The notes under the pieces: model-generated | The model's database searches: none | What the model was told of the DNA's origin: nothing | The model's input: the letters and a program-made list of their open reading frames with translations, nothing else | Source: an uncultured Clostridia bacterium | GTDB taxonomy: Bacteria > Bacillota > Clostridia > Oscillospirales > Oscillospiraceae | Direction: 5' to 3' | DNA: 44,303 bases | Assembly (NCBI GenBank): GCA_946550725.1 | Contig: CAMNQX010000016.1 | Location: 1 to 44,303, forward strand | Shown: in pieces, positions 36,361-44,303 of the stretch | How positions within the stretch are numbered: position 1 is the first letter of the stretch | How the letters are laid out: the number at the start of each line of letters is the position of its first letter | Position numbers and translations under genes: made by a program

Positions 36361-38064
36361 ATGTCCATCATGAAGAAGAAAGCCGCTGTTCCCGCGGCGG
36401 AGGACGCGGCGGCATCCGCTGTCCCCGCCTTTCAGCCGCCGAAGAAAAAGCGCAAGTGGGTCAAGCCTGTCATCATTGTCGCCGTGATCGCGGTGGCGCT
36501 GGTGCTTGCCCTGAAAGCCTGCGGCAACAGCGCGGTGTCCTCGCTGTCGGGGATGTACCTGACTGAGACCGCCCAAAAGCAAAACCTGTCGGTCACCGTC
36601 ACCGGCTCGGGCACCATCAAGCCCAACGACGACTACCGGGCCACCACCCTACTGCGGGGGGAGATCATGACTGCGCCCTTTGAGGAGGGGGACCTGGTGG
36701 AGAAGGACCAGGTGCTGTTCACCCTGGACCCCACCGACGCGGAAAACAACATCCGCTCCGCCGAGAGCGGCGTGGAGCGGGCCAAGCTCAGTCTGGAGCA
36801 GGCCCAGCTCTCCTATAACAACCTTCTGAAAACCCAGCGGGACAATGTGGACGATATGGCCATCGAGGCCAATGCCTCCGGCGTCATCTCCAAGCTGTAC
36901 ATCAAGGAGGGGGACACCGTGGGCGCGGGTACCCCCATCGCGGAGATCGTGGACCGGGACGTAATGGAGCTGACCGTCCCCTTCCACCGCGCCGTGGCCC
37001 AGACCCTCTTTGTGGGGCAGTCCGCCACCGTCACCGTCACCGGCACCGCCACCCCCCTGGCGGGCACCGTCTCCGAGGTGGGCTATGTGGACAGCGTGGC
37101 CGCCGGGGGCGCTGTGGTGCGAAACGTCACCATCCGGGTCAACAACCCCGGCACGTTGGACGCCTCCTCCACCGCCACCGCTCAGATCGGCGACGCCGCC
37201 TGCGCCAGCGTGGGCAGCTTTTCCTACAAGGAGGCCAAGCAGCTCACCGCCATGGCCTCGGGCAAGGTGGAGACCCTCACCGCCCACGAGGGCGACCGGG
37301 TGACGAAAAACCAGCGGCTGGGCTCCTTCGAGCTGCCCGACCTCCAAAACCAGATCGACAACGCCTCGGTGAGCGTCCGCTCCGCCGAGCTGGCCCTCTC
37401 CGACGCGGAGGAGGCCCTCCGCATCGCCCGGGACGTGCTGGACGACTACACCATCACCTCCCCCATCAACGGCACGGTGATCGAGAAGAACTACAAGGCC
37501 GGAGACAACATCGACTCCACCGCCGGCGGCGGGTACATGGCGGTCATCTACGACCTCTCCCGCATGACCTTTGACATGAACGTCTCCGAGCTGGACGTGA
37601 GCAAGCTGGCCGTGGGCCAGAGCGTCACCTTCACCTCCGACGCCCTGGAGGGGCAGACCTTCACCGGCCATGTGGACAAGATCAACATCAACGGCACCAC
37701 CATGAACGGCTCCACCAACTACCCTGTCACCGTGGTGGTGGATTCCGGCGAGGGGCTGTACCCCGGCATGAACGTCTCCGCCACCATTTTGGTGGAGGAG
37801 GTGGGCCAGGCGCTGGCCGTCCCCGTGGAAGCGGTCCAGCGGGGCAACGTGGTGATGGTCGCTCCCGCCTCCGCCCTCAACAAGGACGGGGAGCTGGCCG
37901 ACGTCACCAAGCTGGAGGAACGCACGGTGGAGCTTGGCCGTGGCAACAGCGAATACATCGAGATCTTGAGCGGCATCGACGAAGGGGAGATCATCTGCAT
38001 TCCCAACGAGGCCTCCAACGTCATGCAGATGATGATGGGCGGCGCCGTGACGATGGGAGGGTAA
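36361..38064 (+). CDS. HlyD/MacA-type efflux adaptor with two tandem adaptor modules
   Basis: A 567-residue membrane-fusion protein. A basic head, a membrane helix (about 35-52, VIIVAVIAVALVLALKACG) and then two successive adaptor units. Unit 1 (about 70-280) has half-lipoyl segments RGEIMTAPFEEGDLVEKDQ and ASGVISKLYIKEGDTVGAG with a short helical hairpin between them and a beta-barrel. Unit 2 (about 285-520) repeats the plan: ASGKVETLTAHEGDRVTKNQ, coiled hairpin, SPINGTVIEKNYKAGDNI, barrel, and the membrane-proximal end (LAVPVEAVQRGNVVMV). It bridges the ABC permease and the wall. At 567 residues it exceeds the usual 350-400. First gene of a four-gene operon. Confidence 0.88.
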   Translation: MSIMKKKAAVPAAEDAAASAVPAFQPPKKKRKWVKPVIIVAVIAVALVLALKACGNSAVSSLSGMYLTETAQKQNLSVTVTGSGTIKPNDDYRATTLLRGEIMTAPFEEGDLVEKDQVLFTLDPTDAENNIRSAESGVERAKLSLEQAQLSYNNLLKTQRDNVDDMAIEANASGVISKLYIKEGDTVGAGTPIAEIVDRDVMELTVPFHRAVAQTLFVGQSATVTVTGTATPLAGTVSEVGYVDSVAAGGAVVRNVTIRVNNPGTLDASSTATAQIGDAACASVGSFSYKEAKQLTAMASGKVETLTAHEGDRVTKNQRLGSFELPDLQNQIDNASVSVRSAELALSDAEEALRIARDVLDDYTITSPINGTVIEKNYKAGDNIDSTAGGGYMAVIYDLSRMTFDMNVSELDVSKLAVGQSVTFTSDALEGQTFTGHVDKININGTTMNGSTNYPVTVVVDSGEGLYPGMNVSATILVEEVGQALAVPVEAVQRGNVVMVAPASALNKDGELADVTKLEERTVELGRGNSEYIEILSGIDEGEIICIPNEASNVMQMMMGGAVTMGG

Positions 38065-38067
38065 GCC

Positions 38068-38811
38068 TTGGAACACCTCATTGAGTTCAAGGACGTCTAC
38101 AAGATCTACCAAATGGGGGACACCGCCGTCCACGCCCTGGACGGGGTGGACCTGACCATCGACCCCGGCGAGTTCGTGGCCATCGTGGGCCAGTCCGGGT
38201 CAGGCAAATCCACCGCCATGAACATCATCGGCTGTCTGGACGTGCCCACCAGCGGACAGTACCTTCTGGGCGGCGTGGACGTGTCCACCATGGACGACGA
38301 CCAGCAGGCGGAGATCCGCAACAAGATGCTGGGCTTCATTTTCCAGCAGTACAACCTCATCCCCAAGCTGAACGTGCAGGAAAACGTGGAGTTGCCCCTT
38401 CTGTACGCAGGACTTTCCGCCGAGGAGCGGAGGGCCAAGGCGGTCCATGCCCTGGAGCGGGTGGGTCTGGCGGACAAGCGCAAGAACCTCCCCTCCCAGC
38501 TCTCCGGCGGCCAGCAGCAGCGGGTGTCCATCGCCCGGGCTTTGGCCGGGGACCCGTCGGTCATCCTGGCTGACGAGCCTACCGGCGCGCTGGACTCCCG
38601 CACTGGGCGGGAGGTGCTCTCCTTCCTCCAGCAGCTCAACCGGGAGGGCAACACCGTAGTGCTCATCACCCACGACAACGCCATCGCCGTCAAGGCCCAG
38701 CGCATCGTGCGCCTCCAGGACGGCAGGGTCATCTACGACGGCGACGCCCACGACCCCGCCGCCGTGGTCCAGCCCCACGCCGAGGACGACGGGGAGGTGG
38801 CGGGACAGTGA
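38068..38811 (+). CDS. ABC transporter ATP-binding protein, MacB/LolD type
   Basis: A 247-residue ATPase powering the adjacent permease. Walker A GQSGSGKST (about 42-50), Q-loop FQQYNL, signature LSGGQQQR (about 141-148), Walker B VILADEPT and H-loop ITHDN are intact. TTG 38068 follows GGAGGGTAAGCC, starting 3 nt after the adaptor stop. The C-terminal ~25 residues are an acidic extension (HAEDDGEVAGQ). It overlaps the permease start (GTGA). Confidence 0.95.
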   Translation: MEHLIEFKDVYKIYQMGDTAVHALDGVDLTIDPGEFVAIVGQSGSGKSTAMNIIGCLDVPTSGQYLLGGVDVSTMDDDQQAEIRNKMLGFIFQQYNLIPKLNVQENVELPLLYAGLSAEERRAKAVHALERVGLADKRKNLPSQLSGGQQQRVSIARALAGDPSVILADEPTGALDSRTGREVLSFLQQLNREGNTVVLITHDNAIAVKAQRIVRLQDGRVIYDGDAHDPAAVVQPHAEDDGEVAGQ

Positions 38812-40034
38812 ATTTCTCCCAGTCCTTCCGCCTGGCCATCAAGAGCCTGCTGACCAGTAAAATGCGGGCCATTTTGACCATGCTGGGTATCATCATCGGC
38901 GTGGCGGCGGTCATCATTATCACCTCACTGGGCAACGGGATGCAAAACTACATGAACGACCAGTTCGAGCAGATGGGCTCCAACCTGATCCAAGTGAACG
39001 TCATAGACGACGGCTCCTCCCGGACGGTGGACACCGACGACTTTTACGCCCTGGTGGACAAGTATCCCAAGTACCTCTCCGGGGTGACCCCTTACCTCTC
39101 CCCCCGGGTGGTGGTCCGCCACGGCAGCGAGGAGGACTCCTTTGAGCGCACCTCGGTCTACGGCGTCAGCGAGACCTTCTACAACGGTGAAAAGGGCACC
39201 ACCATGCAGGGGGAAAAGCTGCAAAACGGGCGGTTCCTCTCCTACATCGACGTGGACCGGGAGCAGGGCGTGTGCGTCATTGGCTCCTACATCGCGGACA
39301 CCGCCTTCAACGGCAACGCCATGGGCAAGGTCATCACCCTCTCCGGCGACCCCTACACCGTTATCGGCGTGTTTGAGGAAAAGGCGGAGAGCGCCAAGGG
39401 CGGCGGCGACGACGTGATCTACATTCCCTATACCCGCGCCCAGCGGCTGGGGGCCGGAGGCGGCTACTCCATGTACCTCCTCACTGCCACCTCCCGGGAC
39501 ACCGCCTCGGCGGCCAAGGGCCTGGTAGAGCGGCGGCTCCAAAAGACCTTCCCCGACGCGGGGAACTACTTCGTCATGACTTCGGCGGAGATGATGGACG
39601 CCATGGACTCCATGGTGGACCTGCTCATGACCATTCTGACCCTCATCGCCGCCCTGTCCCTGCTGGTAGGCGGCATCGGCATCATGAACATCATGCTGGT
39701 GTCCGTCACCGAGCGCACCCGGGAGATCGGCATCCGCAAATCCCTGGGGGCCAAGCAGCGGAACATCCGCTGGCAGTTCATCATCGAAGCGGGCACTACC
39801 TCCGCCATCGGCGGGGTCATCGGCATCGGCCTGGGCATCCTGTGCGCCAACATCCTGACCTTTGTCCTCGGAGCCATCGTGGGCACGGGCAGCGCCGACT
39901 TCCATGCCATCCCCACCGCCTCGGGCATCGCCGTGGCCTTCGGGGTGTCGGTGGCCATCGGAGTCCTCTTCGGCTATCTGCCCGCCAACAAGGCGGCGAA
40001 ACTCAATCCCATCGACGCGTTGAGATATGAATAA
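38808..40034 (+). CDS. MacB-like ABC transporter permease (FtsX superfamily)
   Basis: A 408-residue permease. An N-terminal helix (about 18-42, MRAILTMLGIIIGVAAVIIITSLG) precedes a large extracytoplasmic MacB_PCD domain (about 45-240) and three C-terminal helices of the FtsX fold (LLMTILTLIAALSLLVGGIGIMNIMLVSVTERTREIGIRKSLGA...). Such mechanotransmission exporters push peptides, antibiotics or lipoproteins outward with an HlyD partner instead of transporting through the bilayer. GTG 38808 overlaps the ATPase stop by 4 nt. The substrate is unknown. Confidence 0.94.
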   Translation: MNFSQSFRLAIKSLLTSKMRAILTMLGIIIGVAAVIIITSLGNGMQNYMNDQFEQMGSNLIQVNVIDDGSSRTVDTDDFYALVDKYPKYLSGVTPYLSPRVVVRHGSEEDSFERTSVYGVSETFYNGEKGTTMQGEKLQNGRFLSYIDVDREQGVCVIGSYIADTAFNGNAMGKVITLSGDPYTVIGVFEEKAESAKGGGDDVIYIPYTRAQRLGAGGGYSMYLLTATSRDTASAAKGLVERRLQKTFPDAGNYFVMTSAEMMDAMDSMVDLLMTILTLIAALSLLVGGIGIMNIMLVSVTERTREIGIRKSLGAKQRNIRWQFIIEAGTTSAIGGVIGIGLGILCANILTFVLGAIVGTGSADFHAIPTASGIAVAFGVSVAIGVLFGYLPANKAAKLNPIDALRYE

Positions 40035-40047
40035 AGGAGACATGAAG

Positions 40048-42135
40048 ATGAAACGACTGGTCGCTGTACTGTTGACCGCCGCGCTGACAGTGGGTCTGAT
40101 GCCCGCCGCCTTCGCGGCGGCGAAGGACGTTCCCGTTTCCGAAAAGGCTGTGGTCCTGCGGGAGCTGGAGATCATGGAGGGGGACGAGACCGGCGCGCTC
40201 CATCTGGGGCGCAACGTCACCCGGGCCGAATTCACCAAGCTGCTGGTGAGCGCCTCTCCTTATAAAGGAAGCGTGGGCGACACCGCGGTCACCGATCCCT
40301 ACCCCGACGTATCCCACCGGGACTGGTTCGCCCCCTATGTCCGCACCGCGGTGGACGCGGGGCTGGTGAAGGGGGACCTGGAGGGCTATTTCCGCCCCCT
40401 GCGGTCCATTACCCTGGCGGAGGGCGCCACCATGGCGGTGCGGCTGCTGGGCTATCGGGACAGCGACTTCTCCTCCGCCTGGCCTACCGGCCAGCTTGCC
40501 CTCTACCGCTCTCTGGACCTGGACGAGGGAGTCGCCGCTACGGGCCAGGACGACCTGATGACCCGGGAGGACTGCCTACACCTCTTTTATAACCTGCTCA
40601 CCGTCCCCACCAAGCAGGGCGCGGTCTACGGCGCCTCCCTGGGCTGCACCCTGAACGTCCAGGGGGAAGTGGACGTGCCCACCCTCTTCCGGGTGGAGCA
40701 GGAAGGCCCGGTGGTGGTCACCGGCGACTGGCAGAGCCATCTGCCCTTCGACGCGGCAGACGCTCTGGTCTACCGCAACAATGACCGCGCCACCCTCGCC
40801 GACCTGCGGGAGTGGGACATCGTCTACTGGGCCAAGGACGACGCCATCCTCTTTGCCTCCGAAGGCTCCCAAAGCTCCATGGGCCAGATGGCCGGGGCGG
40901 TGGAAGGCCCGGTGGTCGTGGAGGACGGCTGGCAGAGCAAGCTGCCCTTCTCCCTCAGCGACGCCGCCTCTGTCCTCCGCAACGGCGCGGCGGCTGAGGT
41001 GGACGACATCCAGAGCCTGGACGTGGTGTACTGGGGCAAGTACGACCAGAAGCTCTACGTCTACTCCAAGCGCGTCTCGGGGACGGTGGAGCTGATCTCT
41101 CCCGCCCCCGCCTCCCCCACGGCGGTGGTGGTGGCTGGGCAGACCTACGCCTTGGAGACCTTTGAGGCCCAGTACGCATTCTCCGACCTGGGCGCCTACC
41201 GCAAGGGCGACCGGGTGACCCTTCTCATGGGCCGGGGCGGCGGTGTGGCCGCCGTCCGCGCTCTGGCTGACGACGCGGACAGCGGCCGGGTGGGGATCGT
41301 CTCCGCCCTGGAGCGCAAGCCCTATCTGGACGGCAGCGACCGCCCCTACTCCGCCAAGGTCATCACCGTGGTGGGCACGGACGGTCTCGCCTACTCTTAC
41401 CCCTACAACTGGGACAAGGACGACGACTTTGACCACGGGGAGCTGGTGCAGGTGTCCGTGACGGATGGGAAGACCACCGTCTCCAAGGTCTCCACCACCC
41501 TCTCCGGGGCGGTCAACGCCAGCGCGACCCGCATCGGGCAGTATCTCCTCTCCCCCGACGCCGAGATCCTGGACACCTATGGCGACGACACCTTCCGCAC
41601 CGTCCCTCCCTCCCGGCTGGCCGGGGTGACCCTCACCCGGGATATGGTGCGCTACGCCGAGCTTGACAACGATACCGTCACCGCCCTCATTCTGGACGAC
41701 GTCACCGGCGACCTCCACAGCTACGGGATCATGACGGACGTGGAGGTGGCCTCCATCCCCGGCATGCTGGCCATCCAGGGGGCGTACACCTTTGACATCG
41801 GCGGCTCCATCCAGGTCCTTCCCATCAATGGCAAGCGTTACGCCGTTCAAAAAGGGCCGTTCTGCCTCATGACCGATGGGCAGGAGGTCCAGTCCATGAA
41901 GAACCTCACCGCCCTCCGGCAGGTCACCCTGTCCGGCTCCTACGCCGTCCATGGCTCCACCCGCTACACCCTGGCGGACAACGTGGCCTACTACATCTAT
42001 GATAAGTCCGACAAGCGCTACACCCTCTCCTCCCGGGAGCGGGTCCTTGCCGCCGGCGGCGACCTGTCCGCCTGGTACGACAAGACCGATGCCAACGGCG
42101 GCCGGGTCCGCATCGTCCTGGCCGAGGTGGGTTAA
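40048..42135 (+). CDS. SLH-domain surface protein encoded with the ABC exporter
   Basis: About 695 residues. A Sec signal peptide (MKRLVAVLLTAALTVGLMPAAFA, cleavage after AFA) precedes two S-layer homology repeats (about 25-145; TRAEFTKLLVSASPYKGSV..., DWFAPYVRTAVDAGLVKGD) that would bind secondary wall polymer. Next come two copies of a ~55-residue module (40693-40860 and 40899-41070) sharing GPVVV..WQS.LPF and DIVYWAK/DVVYWGK, then a beta-rich body. I chose ATG 40048, 8 nt after AGGAG; the earlier in-frame ATGs leave no room for that site. It begins 13 nt after the permease stop. It may be an exporter accessory or simply share regulation. Confidence 0.85.
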   Translation: MKRLVAVLLTAALTVGLMPAAFAAAKDVPVSEKAVVLRELEIMEGDETGALHLGRNVTRAEFTKLLVSASPYKGSVGDTAVTDPYPDVSHRDWFAPYVRTAVDAGLVKGDLEGYFRPLRSITLAEGATMAVRLLGYRDSDFSSAWPTGQLALYRSLDLDEGVAATGQDDLMTREDCLHLFYNLLTVPTKQGAVYGASLGCTLNVQGEVDVPTLFRVEQEGPVVVTGDWQSHLPFDAADALVYRNNDRATLADLREWDIVYWAKDDAILFASEGSQSSMGQMAGAVEGPVVVEDGWQSKLPFSLSDAASVLRNGAAAEVDDIQSLDVVYWGKYDQKLYVYSKRVSGTVELISPAPASPTAVVVAGQTYALETFEAQYAFSDLGAYRKGDRVTLLMGRGGGVAAVRALADDADSGRVGIVSALERKPYLDGSDRPYSAKVITVVGTDGLAYSYPYNWDKDDDFDHGELVQVSVTDGKTTVSKVSTTLSGAVNASATRIGQYLLSPDAEILDTYGDDTFRTVPPSRLAGVTLTRDMVRYAELDNDTVTALILDDVTGDLHSYGIMTDVEVASIPGMLAIQGAYTFDIGGSIQVLPINGKRYAVQKGPFCLMTDGQEVQSMKNLTALRQVTLSGSYAVHGSTRYTLADNVAYYIYDKSDKRYTLSSRERVLAAGGDLSAWYDKTDANGGRVRIVLAEVG

Positions 42136-42166
42136 AAAGTTACAATTTAGAATCAGAAATTACAAA

Positions 42167-42205
42167 CAAGCAGGGGGCCGGAGTAACACTCCGGCCCCCT
42201 GCTTG
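42167..42205 (+). terminator. Strong hairpin after SLH gene
   Basis: A 17-bp perfect stem (42167-42183 / 42189-42205) with loop TAACA. No T-run follows; instead a second small hairpin (AAGTCGA 42207-42213 / TCGACTT 42224-42230) does. It is probably a 3' end or processing signal. The rest of the 308-nt gap to the next gene holds only the promoter at 42370-42398. Confidence 0.65.
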
Positions 42206-42369
42206 CAAGTCGAAATTCATTTCTCGACTTAAACTCCCTCGCCCGCAGAGCCTGTCCAGCATTGTCAACAAAGGTCGTAATTCAGTGTTTTCAACGCTTT
42301 TTAGGTTATGTCCACCGAAACAGACAAGAATTGTCCATTTCTTTTGTGCAATTTTTTTGCGTTCCGATG

Positions 42370-42398
42370 TTGCATTTTCTTGCAGAATGGGTTACAAT
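42370..42398 (+). promoter_or_regulatory. SigA-type promoter of SleB-type hydrolase gene
   Basis: TTGCAT (42370-42375), a 17-nt spacer, then TACAAT (42393-42398), with AAGGAG at 42430-42435. Confidence 0.75.
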
Positions 42399-42443
42399 AC
42401 GGTAACAAACAGAAACGACCCCCATTTGCAAGGAGTGTTTGAT

Positions 42444-43340
42444 ATGAACCTGAAACGCAGATCTGCTTGGCTGGCTTTGGGGCTGATGCTCGCGCTGGTC
42501 CTTCCTCTTTCCGCGATCTCTCCCCTCCCCGCCCAGGAAGCCGCGGCGGTCGAGGTAACGCTGGCCGAAACGCAGACCCCCCTGGCCGCCGCCCCCGCGG
42601 CTGCCGTTGTGGAAGACCCCTATCACGTCACTGTGGACGGCAAGCCCATGACCACCGACCCCATGCTCACCGCCATTGACGGCGTCACCTACGCCTCTCT
42701 GCGCAGCCTGTGCCAGGTGCTGACTCCCGGCGCGCAGGTGACCTGGAGCAACGGCACGGCTACGGTTTATAAGGAGGGCGTTCTCTCCCTCACCGCCGTG
42801 CCCGGTCAGGATTATGTGGTGGCCAACGGCCGTTACCTGCCCACCGACGACATCGTGGCCCGCAACGGCACGATCCTGATGCCGCTGAGCACCATCGTGA
42901 AGGCCACCGACGCCACCAGCTCCTGGAACAACGGCCACCTGATCCTCACCACCGGCTCGGGCGGCATCCTCTCCGGGGACGCGTATTATAACGCAGACGA
43001 CCTTTACTGGCTGAGCCGCATCATCTACGCCGAGAGCGGCAATCAGCCCCTCAGCGGCAAGATCGCCGTGGGCAACGTGGTGCTCAACCGGGTGAAAAGC
43101 CCCCGCTTCCCCAACTCCGTTTACAGCGTCATCTTCCAGCGCAACCAGTTCTCCCCCGCCAAGAGCGGCACCATCAAGCGCACCCCCAACGCCGAGAGCG
43201 TTATGGCCGCCAAGCTGTGCCTGGACGGTGCGGTGGAGCTGGACAACGTGCTGTGGTTTAACCGGGTGGGCCTGAAAAGCTGGGCCAGCCGCAACTGCAC
43301 CTTCGTAGCCACCATCGCTCAGCACAGCTTCTACGCGTAA
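42444..43340 (+). CDS. Secreted cell-wall hydrolase, SleB type, with copper amine oxidase-like N domain
   Basis: A 298-residue exported protein. A signal peptide (LALGLMLALVLPLSAISPLPAQ, about 9-30) precedes a copper-amine-oxidase-N/stalk-like domain (about 55-165; VDGKPMTTDPMLTAIDGVTYASLRSLCQVL, GTATVYKEG, LMPLSTIVKATDA). The C-terminal Hydrolase_2/SleB domain (about 185-298) has the catalytic Glu in YAESGNQPLSGKIAVGNVVLNRVKSPRFPNS and WFNRVGLKSWAS. The family cleaves muramic-delta-lactam or ordinary glycan strands, in spore germination or growth. The promoter is vegetative-like, so a growth role is possible. ATG 42444 lies 8 nt after AAGGAG; the longer upstream frame crosses the promoter. 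Confidence 0.9.
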   Translation: MNLKRRSAWLALGLMLALVLPLSAISPLPAQEAAAVEVTLAETQTPLAAAPAAAVVEDPYHVTVDGKPMTTDPMLTAIDGVTYASLRSLCQVLTPGAQVTWSNGTATVYKEGVLSLTAVPGQDYVVANGRYLPTDDIVARNGTILMPLSTIVKATDATSSWNNGHLILTTGSGGILSGDAYYNADDLYWLSRIIYAESGNQPLSGKIAVGNVVLNRVKSPRFPNSVYSVIFQRNQFSPAKSGTIKRTPNAESVMAAKLCLDGAVELDNVLWFNRVGLKSWASRNCTFVATIAQHSFYA

Positions 43341-43341
43341 C

Positions 43342-43371
43342 AAAGACGATCCTTCGGGGTCGTCTTTTTTT
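43342..43371 (+). terminator. Terminator after SleB-type hydrolase gene
   Basis: The hairpin AAAGACGATCC / GGGTCGTCTTT with a stable TTCG tetraloop and a T7 run begins 2 nt after the stop codon. Confidence 0.93.
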
Positions 43372-43393
43372 CTGGCTTTTCTCCCTTCCTGTG

Positions 43394-43422
43394 TTGACAC
43401 ATGGGAGGGGTTGTGATATAAT
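43394..43422 (+). promoter_or_regulatory. Perfect consensus promoter of uracil/xanthine permease gene
   Basis: TTGACA (43394-43399), 17 nt, TATAAT (43417-43422), plus TG one base before the -10 box. This is the strongest promoter in the window. The ~27-nt leader is too short for a purine riboswitch or PyrR attenuator. Confidence 0.93.
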
Positions 43423-43455
43423 CCTGACAATTTGGGCTTGAAAGGAGCGCAAGAG

Positions 43456-44303
43456 ATGAAAGAGAAAGAGAAAACCGCTGTCGGCGTGGAGCCGATCCGC
43501 GACGCCCGCAAGCTGGGCGTCCCCAAAATGCTGATCCTGGGGCTTCAGCATATGTTCGCCATGTTCGGCGCCACCATCCTGGTGCCCATCCTGGTGAACA
43601 GCCAGACCAACGCCGCCGGCGAGGCCATCGGCATGCCCCTGTCCATCCAAACCACCCTGTTCTTTGCCGGCTTCGGCACCCTGCTGTTCCACCTTTGCAC
43701 CAAGCTGAAGGTGCCCGCCTTTCTCGGCTCCTCCTTCGCCTTCCTGGGCGGCTTCGCCGCCATGGGCAGCATGAACACGGGCATCTATGCCACCATGTCC
43801 CAGGCGGAAAAGCTCCAGTACACCTGCGGCGGCATCGTGGTGGCAGGTCTTCTGTACCTGGTGCTGGCCCTGGTGGTCAAGCTGGTCGGGGTACATAAGG
43901 TCATGCGCTTCCTGCCCCCCGTGGTCACCGGCCCCATCATCATCTGCATCGGCCTGAACCTGGCTCCCTCCGCGGTGGGCAACGCCTCCAGCTGCTGGTG
44001 GCTGGCCCTGGTGGCGATGGCCATCATCATCGTGTGCAACATCTGGGGCAAGGGCATGGTGAAGATCATCCCCATCCTGCTGGGCATCGTGGGCAGCTAC
44101 GTGATCGCCCTGATCGTCACCCTGGCCGGTGGGCCTCAGCTCATCGATTTCACCTCTTTGAAGGCCGCCAACATCGTGGGCCTCCAGCCCTTCTTCACCG
44201 ACTTCGGCGGCTCCATCGCAAAGTTTGACCTCTCCGCCATCCTGGTCATGGCCCCCATCGCCATCGCCTCCATGATGGAGCACATCGGCGATATGTCCGC
44301 CAT
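43456..44303 (+). CDS. Uracil/xanthine permease (NCS2 family), 3' end outside window
   Basis: The frame is open from ATG 43456 (AAAGGAG about 9 nt upstream) to the right edge; 282 residues are visible. NCS2/nucleobase-ascorbate transporter features: LGLQHMFAMFGATILVPILVN (helix 1, with the QH motif), PAFLGSSFAFLGGFAAM (discontinuous helix 3) and VMRFLPPVVTGPIIICIGLNLA. It ends at MAPIAIASMMEHIGDMSA, which carries the conserved substrate-binding Glu region of helix 8. It imports uracil or xanthine with protons. UraA-like proteins share the EHIGD wording, so uracil is favoured, and upp is encoded at 33701-34333. The missing C-terminus prevents a firm substrate call. Confidence 0.93.
   Translation, partial: MKEKEKTAVGVEPIRDARKLGVPKMLILGLQHMFAMFGATILVPILVNSQTNAAGEAIGMPLSIQTTLFFAGFGTLLFHLCTKLKVPAFLGSSFAFLGGFAAMGSMNTGIYATMSQAEKLQYTCGGIVVAGLLYLVLALVVKLVGVHKVMRFLPPVVTGPIIICIGLNLAPSAVGNASSCWWLALVAMAIIIVCNIWGKGMVKIIPILLGIVGSYVIALIVTLAGGPQLIDFTSLKAANIVGLQPFFTDFGGSIAKFDLSAILVMAPIAIASMMEHIGDMSA

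Noticed and set aside
43423-43455. Purine riboswitch or PyrR attenuator before the nucleobase permease
   Set aside because: The leader is about 27 nt and shows no suitable hairpins.

Overview
The window is a GC-rich (about 65 % by eye) chromosomal segment of an endospore-forming, anaerobic, Gram-positive Clostridia member. It most resembles the Oscillospiraceae (Flavonifractor/Lawsonibacter/Intestinimonas-like gut bacteria). The family placement is an inference from gene content, GC and protein style, since no marker gene such as 16S rRNA is present. Sporulation is shown by yabP-yabQ-divIC and a SpoIIQ-like M23 protein; in front of yabP and the SpoIIQ-like gene I can read near-perfect SigE-type and SigF-type promoters. 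I found no rRNA, tRNA, CRISPR array, prophage, insertion sequence or replication origin. This is mostly core genome with some accessory surface and efflux genes.

Layout. 1-4.2 kb: end of a family 2 glycosyltransferase, a small ferredoxin, and a copper-resistance operon (csoR, copA with a fused CopZ-like domain) with a visible promoter and operator. 4.2-10.1 kb (minus strand): a secreted serpin, ribosome hibernation factor, an unpaired fumarase alpha subunit coupled to an amidohydrolase, and the sporulation/division cluster yabP-yabQ-divIC-S1 protein. 10.2-11.3 kb: an unaccompanied PTS EIIC-like membrane protein. 11.3-15.6 kb (minus): operon of cysteine desulfurase, MATE exporter, metallo-hydrolase, Ogt and a small membrane protein. 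15.7-22.8 kb: transglutaminase-like protein, VanW/G5 wall protein (minus), XpaC-family protein, a zinc-ribbon/Ig-like membrane protein and a P1 (DmpA-type) peptidase. 22.9-28.4 kb: housekeeping run DUF1385-prmC-recA-recX-rimO-pgsA. 28.4-32.4 kb (minus): rodA followed by two unknown membrane-anchored proteins. 32.5-34.3 kb: tsaE-tsaB-upp. 34.4-36.2 kb (minus): cysK and the SpoIIQ-like gene. 36.3-42.1 kb: a MacAB-like exporter operon (double-module HlyD adaptor, ATPase, permease) ending in an SLH-domain surface protein. 42.4-44.3 kb: a SleB-type cell-wall hydrolase and the start of a uracil/xanthine permease, which would feed the Upp enzyme encoded 10 kb upstream.

Transcription units are unusually legible. 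Most are bounded by TTGACA/TATAAT-type promoters with 17-nt spacers and by strong GC-rich hairpins shared between convergent genes. Many genes are coupled by 1-11 nt overlaps, and at least ten start with GTG or TTG.

The most unexpected signal is a dispersed 10-mer, TTATGTNAAC. It occurs nine times exactly (seven in the same orientation), mostly inside unrelated GC-rich genes. There it is read in different frames and forces rare codons such as ATA and TTA. Its function is unknown to me; the pattern argues for a DNA-level role.
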